This document shows, piece after piece, positions 48,840-58,154 of a stretch of 64,000 bases of DNA. The position numbers and the translations under genes are program-made. The stretch is from positions 8,587,049 through 8,651,048 of the forward strand of contig NC_133770.1 in NCBI RefSeq assembly GCF_003597395.2, in the 5' to 3' direction. Origin of the DNA: Chelonoidis abingdonii. Lineage: Eukaryota; Chordata; Testudines; Testudinidae. Each line of letters opens with the position of its first letter. Positions within the stretch are counted from its first letter, which is position 1. Below the pieces are notes generated by a model. It was not told where the DNA came from and did no database searches. It saw only the letters and a list, made by a program, of their open reading frames with translations.

Positions 48840-48934
48840 CCGAAGTAGGCGGCGGAGGGTCCCGGGGCGCCGCCCAGCAGCACTAGGAGCGCGCAGGAGG
48901 AGAGCCATCCCAGAAGGAGGTGTCCATCCAGCAT
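48840..48934 (-). CDS. WNT9A: WNT9A exon 1 (start codon, signal peptide)
   Basis: This is the first coding exon of WNT9A, a secreted, lipid-modified ligand of Frizzled receptors known from joint, limb and skeletal development. On the minus strand the ATG is at 48934-48932 and the frame gives 31 codons plus two bases. The peptide starts MLDG, runs through a hydrophobic leucine-rich core (residues about 6-22) typical of a signal peptide, and ends PSAAYFG, as in the WNT9A family. The donor reads CGG|GTAAGT, with the intron starting at 48839. The two leftover bases join the first base of exon 2 to make Gly32, and the frame then continues without a break. The start context has A at -3. The exon is too short to be found by ORF length alone; the match to the WNT9A N-terminus and the phase agreement with exon 2 make it secure. 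WNT9B is excluded by the exon 2 sequence. Confidence 0.95.
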
Positions 48935-48960
48935 TTTGCTGCAGCACTAGGGCTGATCAT
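48883..48960 (-). promoter_or_regulatory. Upstream ORF overlapping the WNT9A start
   Basis: An ATG at 48960-48958 lies 26 nt upstream of the WNT9A ATG in a different frame. It opens a 25-codon ORF that ends at TAG (48885-48883) inside the signal-peptide coding region. Its context has G at -3. Because it overlaps the main start it would compete for initiation if it is included in the mRNA, which depends on the true transcription start. Presence of the uORF is seen directly; a regulatory effect is inferred. Confidence 0.5.
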
Positions 48961-49200
48961 CTCGTTTCCCCGCAGAGCCCGATGAGGCTCCTGCTGCCTG
49001 AGCAGTCTTCTTATAGCCTGGGAGGCAGCGAGCGCCCAGCCGGGAGCGGGGCGGGACCGCTCCCACAGGCCACGCCCACACGCCTTGAGGGCTCTGCGGG
49101 GAGGGGCGGGGACGACAGGGGAGGGGGCGTGGTTAGGAACTCAGGCTCCGCCCTCATCAGAGGCCGGCACATGGGCCTCTGACGGGGGTGGGGGGGGGAG
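48960..49200 (-). promoter_or_regulatory. WNT9A: WNT9A core promoter: TATA-like box and GC boxes
   Basis: A TATAAGA motif on the minus strand (49009-49015) lies 75-81 bp upstream of the start codon, so a transcription start near 48980-48990 is plausible, giving a short 5' UTR of about 50 nt. Further upstream are GC-box or KLF-type motifs: GGGGCGGGA at 49048-49056, CACGCCCA at 49071-49078 and GAGGGGCGGG at 49101-49110. The segment is CpG-rich. The start site itself is inferred from motif spacing and has no direct evidence here. Confidence 0.65.
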
Positions 49201-49269
49201 CAGCTGCAACGGGGCAGGCTGGAACTCAAAGGGAAAGAGGCAGGCGGCTATAGCGAAGGAGACACGGAG

Positions 49270-49830
49270 TGTGTGTGTGTAAGAAGAGAGAGCCTGTGCA
49301 TGAGTGTAAGAATCAGCTGTGTGAGCGTATCAGAGGGGTAGCTGTGTTAGTTTGGATCTGTAAAAGCAGCAAAGAATCCTGTGGCACCTTATAGACTAAC
49401 AGACGTTTTGGAGCATGGGCTTTCGTGCACACGAGCATGAGAATGTCATGGCTGCGATTGTGTGCATGAGAATCAGCTGCATGAGCATAATTGTGCGCAT
49501 GAGAGTGTGGAGTGTGCATGTGTGCTTGATTGTGACTGCAGGAGTGAGTGAGACATGTGAAAGTGACTGGGCTTGCATGCATGACTGAGCATGTGGAACT
49601 TGTGCAGGCGCTTCACTGTGCTTGTGTGTCTGTCGTGCCTGAATGAATGGGGTATGTGAGTTTGTGGACATGCAAGTGTATAGCGTGTGTGTGAATAAGT
49701 GAGAGTCAGAGGAAATGTGCATATGTGAATAAGCATGAATGACCAGGAGTGTGTAGTGGATGAGTGTGAATGAGAGGCAAAGAATGAACACGTGTATGCG
49801 AATGAATGTTTTGGTGTAGTAAGAAGTATA
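49270..49830. repeat. TG-rich degenerate minisatellite upstream of WNT9A
   Basis: The tract is rich in GTGTG, GTGCATGAG and GAATCAGCTG units (for example 49296, 49452 and 49465), with a (GT)6 run at about 49270-49280. It is interrupted at 49327-49425 by an inserted interspersed repeat. Alternating purine-pyrimidine stretches could adopt Z-DNA. The open frames antisense to it are by-products of the repeat. Confidence 0.7.
49327..49425 (+). mobile_element. Foldback-family repeat, truncated, near WNT9A promoter
   Basis: GTATCAGAGGGGTAGCTGTG through GACGTTTTGGAGCATGGGC and CTTTCGTG, about 90% like the copy at 45658 but cut after CTTTCGTG. It lies about 310 bp upstream of the TATA-like box and inside the TG-rich tract. 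Confidence 0.75.
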
Positions 49831-50070
49831 AGGTCCAGGGACATGGGGGTTATACTTCAGTGGGTTTATTTTTCCATGTGTAAAATGCACTTCTTGCAAT
49901 CTCCAGGTGCATATGATATAAAAACTATCAAAATAAAATAATCATATAATTGTCAACATGTCAATTAAAAAGAAATTCCTTGAGACCTAGATAGAAAAAT
50001 CTTTCTGGCATTCCCAACTTTTTTGGGCAACTAGACCTATTTAACCAGACTAAAATCTTGATCCAATATA

Positions 50071-50950
50071 GATTCATAGAGTACAAAGCCAGAAGGGACC
50101 ATTGTGATCATCTAGTCTGTCCTCCTATATTACACAGGCCAGAGAACTTCCCCAAAATAATTCCTAGAGTAGATCATTTAGAAAAACATCCAAGCTTGAT
50201 TTAAGAATCTACCACAACCCTAGCTCAATTGTGCCAATGGTTCATTACTTTCATTGTTTAAAATGTACACCTTATTTCCAGTGTGAATTGGTCTGTCTTC
50301 AGCTTCCGGCTCCTGGATCGTGTTATATCTTTCTCTGCTAGATTGAAGAGCCCATTATTAAATATTTGTTCCCCTTGTAGATACTAATAGATTATAATCA
50401 AGTCACCTCTTAATCTTCTCTTTGTTATGCTAACTAGATTGAGCTCTTGGAGTCTATCACTGTAAAGCATGTTTTCTAATCCTTTAATCATTCTGCAGGT
50501 CTTCTCTGAACCCTCTCCAATATATCAACCTCCTTCTTGAATTGTGAGCACCAGCACTGGACACAATATTCCAGCAGCCGTCACTCCAGTGCCAAATACA
50601 GAGGTAAAGTAACCTCTCTACTCCTACTCTAGAGTCTCCTGTATGTGCATCCCAGGATCACATTAGCTCTTTAGGCTACAGAGTTACGCTGGGAACTCAT
50701 GTTCCACTGATTATCCACCATGACCCCCAAATCTTTTACAGAGCCACTGTTTCCCAGGATAGAGTCCCCCAACCCTGTAAGTATGGCCTGCATTCCTTGT
50801 GCCTAGAGGTATGCATTTACATTTAGCTGGTTTAAAAGACATGTAGTTTCCTTTCGCCCAGTTTATCAAGTGATACAGATCAGACCTAGCCTCTTTATTA
50901 TTTACCGCTTCCCCAATTTTTGTGTCATCTGAAAACTTTACCACGGATGA
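50071..50950 (-). mobile_element. CR1 LINE fragment, about 880 bp
   Basis: The plus strand reads ATTCATAGAGTACAAAGCCAG at the 3' end, then CCTTATTTCCAGTGTG, ATAATCAAGTCACCTCTTAATC, AGCACTGGACACAATATTCC, CATCCCAGGATCACATTAGC and, at the far end, TGTCATCTGAAAACTTTACC, the order of CR1 ORF2 C-terminus and UTR on the minus strand. A short minus-strand frame (50711-51010) still reads VVKFSDDTKIGEAVN, the catalytic-motif region. 5'-truncated and broken. Confidence 0.9.
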
Positions 50951-51650
50951 ATTTGTGTTTATGAGTGTATATGAGAGAGCATGCACACAAAGAAGTGCGT
51001 ATGTGCACAAACAGCTATATTGTAAAGGAGCGGGAAACGTTTTAGGAAATTGTATAGATCTACATTAAATACTTGCTGTGCCAGCTAATGCCCACCTCAT
51101 ATCCAATAGTGTTGAGCAGTTTAACCAGCCCCTTCATGTCCAGACTGTTTGCAGTTAACCTGAAAAACAGAAGACAGACAAAACTTCCAAACCCTGAGAT
51201 TTATCTGTCATGAGATTTCTGAATTGGAGCTCCCCTGAGAAAAGTTTTGCTTCTTCTCCCATGCCCTGGGAGCATGTATGTTTCAGTTGGTTGATTCACA
51301 GCTGAGTGAGGGGCTCCATGCACAGCTACTGGCAAGAGGATTCCACTCTGTCCCTTTCCTGTGCCTGTCATGCCTCAGCCACTCTCCCTGGGCAAATCTG
51401 GACCCCCAAGCCTGCACTGTTTACCCTTGACCTTAGTTCTTCTCTGGAGCGTCCTTCGGGGGTGTTACCATGAAGACAGGTGCTTTGAAAAGGGAGCTGG
51501 CCGAGTGTGAGCCTAGAGGGAAGCATTTCCAAGCAAACAGCACATACTAACGGCCAGCCAAATCCTGCCTCCACAGGGACTCAAGAAGAGGGCTCTTAAG
51601 GAGCAAGCAGCATGAGCATAGCATTGACCACAGCAACCAAGCCTTGCCTC
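50951..51650. other. Intergenic, no named feature
   Basis: Nothing recognised between the CR1 copy and the SINE fragment. Confidence 0.5.
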
Positions 51651-51654
51651 CATT

Positions 51655-51775
51655 TACAGCTTTTTGTAGGGATCACATGATAGCCACCACTTTGGATAAC
51701 ATACCAAGGACTGAACCAGGGACCTCCAGAGCTGAAAACACACATCTCTATAGCTTGAGCTAAAGACCTCGGGGG
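51655..51775 (-). repeat. tRNA-derived SINE fragment
   Basis: The plus strand has AAGGACTGAACCAGGGACC (box-B-like GGTTCAGTCC on the minus strand) and TAGCTTGAGCTAAAGACC (box-A-like on the minus strand). Related to the fragments at 1370 and 52285. It is followed by GGGGGTG repeats (51771-51795). Confidence 0.6.
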
Positions 51776-52284
51776 TGGGGGTGGGGGTGGGGGGGCATTT
51801 CCAAGCTCTACCCACAAAATGAGCTCCACCCACAATATACAACCTCCAGTAGATGATACAGATGTTCAGGCTATGATTATGCATGCTCTTGTATAGATTT
51901 TCAGACTATAATCCTCAATTCTCCTTCTTTACATGCTTGGATGAGCAGTAAAATAGTTAATCTCTTAAGAGTCAGCATCACATATCCGAGTTGGAACTCA
52001 CTGAGATGAAGGGTGCAGGTCACGCTTCTCAGTTATTGTTTCAGGTTCTTCAAACACCGGCAGATGTCTCTGTGTCAGTTACACTCAGCTCGTGTTTTCA
52101 AGGCTCTTTCAGCAGCTAGATACTTTTTAGTGCAATGAAAGGTTAAATACTGGAGAATAAAAAGGCAATATGGAAAAGATACCAGTATGCCATATCAGCT
52201 GCATATGACCCATATCGTCTGTGGATCAGACACAGATGAGGACATGTAATATACTGGCCAAGATTACATACCTCCTCTGGATGA

Positions 52285-52425
52285 AGGAAGCTTGTCCCCA
52301 GCAGTTCAAACCCTGGACAAATCCCCATGTGACATGCTGCCATCTTAACTGTGATTGACCCACACAGACCTCCAGAGGTGAAGGCATGGGTGTCTACACA
52401 ACTTGAGTAAAAAACCCAAGCTGTC
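52285..52425 (-). repeat. tRNA-derived SINE fragment
   Basis: CAGTTCAAACCCTGGAC and ACCTCCAGAGGTGAAGGCATG with ACTTGAGTAAAAAACCC follow the same order as in the fragment at 51655. Degraded. Confidence 0.45.
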
Positions 52426-53082
52426 AAGCTAAGAGCTGAAACAGACCTATCTCTTGGGATTGAGCACAGAGCTGGACACTAACACTCTGACTCTGACCAG
52501 TAGATTACACTCATACATGACAAAACGTCCAAAATCACAAAGCTTGCATCTAATTCATGAGTTCTGGGATGGCTGTGTTTGTGCAACCTCCCTGACCCTG
52601 GATACTTTGTGGACAGGCTAGGTCAGAACCTCATCCACTCAGAGGTAGATAAGTGGGGAAAGTCTTCAGGGGCACTTCAATCCGAAGCCAGTCCCCTTGG
52701 CAGAGTCAGGAGCTAGTTGGGCTCACTCTCCCTTCCTATTGATTATGCACCCATTTGTCATTTCCACCTGGGAATCTATACATACACACCTTGCAGGTTT
52801 TGAGCTTTTCCTAACACCAGCCCTGCTTTGCAGATCTCAGCTGGTTTTCCAGTGTATTTCAGAGAAGATCAAGTTCAGATGGCATTTCACCTAGCTGGAG
52901 ACACCACAGAGAGCAAAAAATATTTCCGAAGTGTCATGGAACCTTCCATGACCCAGTGTTCCATCTCCCCTAGTTAATTAAATAAACTCAAGACAGTTGC
53001 CACCCAGCTGAGCTCTACCTGTCTCCCATTCTACATGGACAAGTTCAGGGCAGCCTAGGTTCCCTGGACAATTGCAACATGC
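52426..53082. other. Intergenic, no named feature
   Basis: No gene or element recognised. Confidence 0.5.
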
Positions 53083-53090
53083 AGAACCAG

Positions 53091-53236
53091 CAGGAGTGCC
53101 ACCAGCTTTTTTGCTGTCCTAAGCAACAGAAGGTCCCACCTCTGAAATACCACCAACTACCAGGGCAGCTGAAGATCCAGCCACCGCCCCCCAAATGTTA
53201 GTTCCCTAGGTCACCTAATGGATTGTACCAGCCCTG
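53091..53236. mobile_element. hAT-type MITE, TSD AGAACCAG
   Basis: A 146-bp element with left end CAGGAGTGCCACCAGC and right end TGTACCAGCCCTG, flanked by perfect AGAACCAG repeats at 53083-53090 and 53237-53244. The interior shares the CCCCAAAT...CCTAGG order with the right part of the element at 28270. Confidence 0.85.
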
Positions 53237-53312
53237 AGAACCAGGCAGCAGTTTCATCCCCTGGGCCCCAGCAGAGAGTCATTTCTTAAGGAAAGCCAGT
53301 GCTGGTGGCACC

Positions 53313-53462
53313 CATAGAATAGAATATCCAGGTTGGAAGGAACCATATCTAGTCCAACCTCCTACTTAAAGCAGGACTAATCCCCAGATCCCTAAATGGC
53401 CCCCTGAAGGATTGAGCTTATAACCCTAGATTTAGCAGGCCAATGCTCAAACCACTATACTG
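53313..53462 (-). mobile_element. Cry-type SINE
   Basis: Minus-strand copy with head GGTTTGAGCATTGGCCTGC, TAAATCTAGGGTTATAAGC, and a CR1-like tail GGTTCCTTCCAACCTGGATA. It provides the stop end of the long open frame that runs leftward from 54152. Confidence 0.85.
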
Positions 53463-55974
53463 CATGAGCTTCTGCTTCCACAGTGCTGCTGACCTCTCAC
53501 CATTTAAATGAGTGAGATCTGCACAAAATAACTGACATTTAAAAAAACTACAACTGGGGTTGCAAATGTGTCTTTGGAGGGGTTGGCACAAATCCTTCAA
53601 CTGATGGACAAGATGCTTTAAAAACCATCCTCCATCTTCATCCCAAATAAGAGCAAGAATAAGGCAACAGGCTTGTGTGTTTGAGAGAGATTCCAATAGT
53701 GGAGAGGAACGATAATCTACAGGGCCAGTCAGTGCAAATAGCAAGAATGCTTGGAAAGGTGGAGTGGCCTTAACGTCTCGCTCTTGAAGCTGAGTAAGGA
53801 AATGAAGCTGATTCACTTTGAAGTCCAGACTGCATGTGATTCTTTTATGAATGAGACAACACAGGGCATTTTCAGGAGTTGCAAAACAGGGGCTGACAAC
53901 AAGATTCCTTCTTTCGGGAGGCAGATGAAAAGCACATGCAAGGAAGGTGTCTACAACTTTGCCCAAACTAATGTCTTTCCTCACTGAACACTCTGCTGAA
54001 TGCTTAGGTGGTGGATTTACATTGTTCTCATGATCACTTGCTGATCTAAGCCATCTATTGGATCCCTTTCCTGTATTAAAAAAGGAAGTATATAATGATT
54101 TCAATATAGCACATAACAGTGTCACAACATTATATTTGGTGAGTGTAACCACTGATGAATACAGTTAGGGTGCATTGTATGCATCACACATACAGAGAGC
54201 ATGAATTGTGCTATTCTGAAACAGACCTGTGGCTAGCCAGGTTTTTCTAAGTATCACTGCCCTAGGAAGTCACAGTCCAAAGTGAAATGCAGGTCTTCCT
54301 GTTCCCGGCTCAGCATCTATCGGACACTCATTTGAGCAGGTCTGACATTCCACCCAGCAGAGGGCACCGCTGCATAGACTTATGACAGGTCATTAATAGA
54401 GGTGTTACCAGCAGTTAAAACAACCAACAGCCATTTTTTTAAAGCCTTTTAATTGATAGTGTTTTGCAGAATTTCAGTGGGTGTGCAACAGTCTGCCTGA
54501 AACAAATAGACGGAGCAAACAACCGCTCTGCATTTCAAGAAACAGTATTTTAAGAAAAAAACGTACACCCTTACAACCACATCTAACCCGTGAATAGGGC
54601 TGCTAAGGAATTAAAAGAATAAATAGCCAATACTTCATCATTGGAATAATGGACTGGAGCTAGAAGGCTCTGTGGAGAATGACTGAGACAAAGGCATGGA
54701 ACTTGGTCGACTCACCAGTGGTGAATTCAATTATTTGTAATGTGCTAGCTAGTGTGTGTGTGTATATACATACTTCCGCCTGTCATATGACAATGGTGAA
54801 GAATCACAGAGTCACTTTCTTCTAACACTGAACAAGGAACTTTATTAGAAAAAAGGAAACAGTCCTATCTGGGAAGCTACCCTGTTCCCAGTCTACTTCA
54901 GTGTAGTTCGAGCTTCTACCTAGAATCTTCCCCACCCACCCCTTTGGTCTCACCTCCTACTTCACAGAGCACATAGCCTCCAGCCCTCCACTGGATGGAA
55001 CAGCAGCTCTTTTCAATTATTTGTGATCACTGTTTAGAGGTCTGCCCCGAAGAGGATAAGCCATTGTCCCACCTGCCCCTTGCAGGCCAGACTTCACCTT
55101 CCAAAATGGGGGGTGATATTTGATCTCTGCAGCCAGGTCCTTACACAACAACAGCAGCTGCTTCACAGCCTATAGGAGCCCCATTAGATCACAGGGAATG
55201 ACCAGGGTGACTTCAAGTTTTCCCTCTCTATGACTCGTGAGTCAGTTCTTAGGCTCCTGACTCAGCCAGTGCAGAGCCAGTTGCAGGATCGAAGCGATTT
55301 TTTCTTTGTATCTTGCCTCTTTTACTAAATGAACCCTTGACTTGCTCCATTTTACTGCATGAAACTTGAGCTGATCTACCATTTTTAAACACTATCTTGA
55401 ACTTCCATCCTTTTATTTTCCTTTCCTGTTTTGTTCCTTTCCCCTTGGTTTATTTTTCATCGAGCTCCCCAAAACATTTTCTCTTTCTGAAGGCATTTCC
55501 TGGCAGAAACCAAAGTGCCAACCACTCAGCTCTTACCAGTGGCCACTCAGCCAGATCTCTGACAGCCTGAACCAAACCTCACTGATTCAATGACTAAAGC
55601 TCAATGTAGCGGGGGTTGAGTCATAAAAGTCAGAGCAAAGGGAAATACCTATGAAGTCACGTCGTTCATCCCCTGTTGCCAGTCCAGTATGATTTCCTAC
55701 AGTATATTTAGTATTAGGTTCCAGTTTGCAATGACTTTAGCGGTGCAATCTAGTGAGGGGTGGAGAGGGCTAGTTACCCCAAGAAGCCCTGAACTGCCAG
55801 CTCCTGCCCTGACACAGATTCCCTCTGAGGCTTATCACTCACACTTCCCTTCCTCAGTTTCCCCAGCTGGAAAATAGAGATTATTTATCATGCTGTGTTT
55901 GAGGTGTCAATGAGCCCATGCGTGCCAAATGAGGAATTATTTTAAAGTTATTAGTGTTTATTCCACAATCTAAT
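53463..55974. other. Intergenic; one long unexplained open frame
   Basis: A minus-strand frame of 244 codons (53418-54152) lies here, ending inside the SINE. I see no domain, signal peptide, or splice context for it. Further right are a TG/TA microsatellite near 54753-54770 and otherwise unrecognised sequence. Confidence 0.45.
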
Positions 55975-56190
55975 GGAGCTTAATGGCTATTAGCCAGGAT
56001 GGGTAAGGAATGGTGTCCCTACTCTCTGTTTGTCAGAGGGTGGTGGTGGAGGGCAGGAGAGAGATCACTTGATCATTACCTGTTAAGTTCACTCCCTCTG
56101 GGGCACCTGGTATTGGCCGCTGTCAGCAGACAGGATACTGGGCGGAATGGACCTTTGCTCTGACCCAGTACAGCCGTTCTTATGTTCACT
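55975..56190 (+). mobile_element. CR1-type LINE 3' end
   Basis: GGCTATTAGCCAGGATGGG, GGTGTCCCTACTCTCTGTTTG and GACCTTTGCTCTGACCCAGTA followed by TTCTTATGTTC form the 3' UTR of the CR1 subfamily also present on the minus strand at 34945. Confidence 0.85.
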
Positions 56191-57807
56191 GTTAGGAATT
56201 TTCTCCCTGATCTTCATCCTATATCTGTTTGCTTATTTTCACCCCGTGATGCCTGCTCACACCCGTGAACAATTGCTCCCTCCAGGGTGTTTCCACTATT
56301 CAAATATTCATAGACAGGTATTGATGGGGGAAAGGTTCTCTGTTCTTTTCCAGCAGCAATCAGCCAGATCTGCATAGCTAAGAATTCCCCCAGTGCTGAG
56401 AACTCTGAGCTGGCGCAAAGCCAGCATATCATACTTCTGGGTTACACCTCCCTGTATACGCACTCAGTGCCAAGGGTAGGGAGGTTTGAGGAGGGACCCA
56501 GTGAGAATGTACTGTGCTCCAGTTATACCCACCTGGTGTACAGTCCCTAAGGGACCACTGCCAGTTGGGGTAAGTTAGAGTAGTAGCCAGACTTTTCTAG
56601 GCTATGCCCAGGCTGAAGATGGTGCATGTCTGCCCTGAGAATCAGGGAGCTGTAAGTGGCTACCTTGCATCACCTTCCTCAGATGCTCCAACGTCTTCAA
56701 TCCCAGCTCTCACTCCTCCCATCTGCCCGCCCCAGCTCCCATTGAAATTCACCATCATGAAGCCCTTAAAACCTCCTATTTTAAGGACTTTCAGTGGTGC
56801 ATTGGGTTTTGTGCAAGCCCTCCACACAGGAGCGAATGTCACCTTCTGTGCAAATTCCAGGATCCCCCACCCTCTTTACGCCTGGGAACCCTGCCAAAGC
56901 CGATCCAGAGGGCACAATCTGATACTCCAGTTGTGTCAATCCAGCTTTTTGGGTTGTTCTTCTGGCGCCAGTAACAACACACAGAGCTTGAGCTGATCTC
57001 ACCTGCACAGGGGTAAGTGGGATCAGGCCTATCCGGTGTACATAACATGGACAAAGCAACATGGAGTCTAAGTCATTTTGCAAGCGCCTCATTCCCACAA
57101 CCTCAAAGCACAAGAGGTTTGGCCATCCCTAACGTGCACCATGGAACCCGCTTTCTCTCTCCTTACCAGCCTTAAGAGCAGCTGTTACTGGGTGAATATT
57201 AGGCCATATCCAAAGAGGCTTAACAACTGGGTGGTGCTCCTAAATGAGTGTCTGTTCCACGGTTGTTAAACCTCATTAAATGTTGCTGACAAGCAATCAC
57301 TATTCCTAGCCCACCATAATGGACTATCTCAGATCCCTTCCCAGTACTGCAAGCTCTTTTCAGTCTACCCCAAATATCCCGAAAATTAGGGTTTTTCTTA
57401 AAGCCTCAGTTCCTGGAGTCGGACAGTGAGGTGAGGTTTCTGGGGTTTCTTTTAGAGTCTGAAATTTCTCCCTCTCATGATTCCAGAGAAAGGCTTGGAA
57501 ATGTGAACCAGGAGGCAAACAGAGAGAACTCAAAAGTTTTTAGGCTCATGATTTTTAAGCCAATCTCATTTTAGAGGGGTGAGGGGCAATGGTCCGACTC
57601 ATGATTTGTGAACAGCTGTTTACAGTGTTGTTTTCCTGATGCACCACAGAGAGGGGCTGAGAGAGGGATGTTACTGGGTTCCCCAAAGATGCTCTGGAAT
57701 GGCTCACACCTTTGCATTCATGGAGTCTGGGGTGAGGGGAGTATGACCTTTGAGAACTCTCAGCTTCTCCATCCTGGTTTCTAACCTTTCATATCAGCTA
57801 TATCTCA
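56191..57807. other. Intergenic, no gene seen
   Basis: No exon or element recognised up to the Harbinger insertion. Confidence 0.5.
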
Positions 57808-58154
57808 GGCCTTGTCTACACGGCAGAAGTAAATCGAAGTTATCTAAATCGAATTTATAAAACCGAATTTATAAATTCGAATTAGAGCGTCCACACCACG
57901 AATCTCAAATCGAAGTTGTGCGTCCATGGCCCATGTCTTACTTCGATTTCAGGAGCAGTGCACTGTGGGTAGCTGTGACACAGCTATCCCATAGTTCCCA
58001 CTTCCTGGTTTTCAGCCCAGTGCCTGCTGGGACCAAAAACATTGTCCCGGGTGCTGCTGGGTACAGCCTCACCCCCCCCTTTGTGAAAGCAGCAGCCAAC
58101 CATTCCGCGCCGTTTTTCCTGGGTGAAGAGAGCAAACGCCATAGCACAGCAAGC

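Larger units (their letters stand above)
1..48934 (-). other. WNT9A: WNT9A gene span (partial); intron 1 = 5969-48839, intron 2 = 1-5708 and beyond
   Basis: The gene runs right to left. Intron 1 is 42,871 bp between the GTAAGT donor at 48839 and the CACAG acceptor ending at 5969. No minus-strand frame in 1-5708 resembles the third Wnt9 exon, so exons 3 and 4 must lie beyond the left edge and intron 2 is at least 5.7 kb. The intron contains almost only repeats. In other vertebrates WNT9A sits head to head with WNT3A; that gene would be expected on the plus strand to the right of this window, but none of it was recognised here. Confidence 0.9.
47480..49200. other. CpG-rich region over WNT9A promoter, exon 1 and 5' part of intron 1
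   Basis: CG dinucleotides are frequent here (clusters around 47520-47590, 47860-48110 and 48810-49180), in contrast with the CpG-poor flanks. This is the usual signature of a promoter CpG island. The interior 48110-48810 is occupied by a G-rich tandem repeat. No second gene start is recognised in it. Confidence 0.7.

Noticed and set aside
48612..48947. 111-codon minus-strand frame overlapping WNT9A exon 1
   Set aside because: Shadow of exon 1 in another frame, continuing into intron minisatellite; begins with a GTG and not an ATG.
49396..49899. His/Thr-rich minus-strand open frames
   Set aside because: Translation of the TG-rich tract in antisense; repetitive and overlapping in two frames.
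57918..58154. N-terminal extension of the transposase by 79 codons
   Set aside because: It starts immediately behind the terminal repeat and has no conserved features; the ATG at 58155 fits better as the start.
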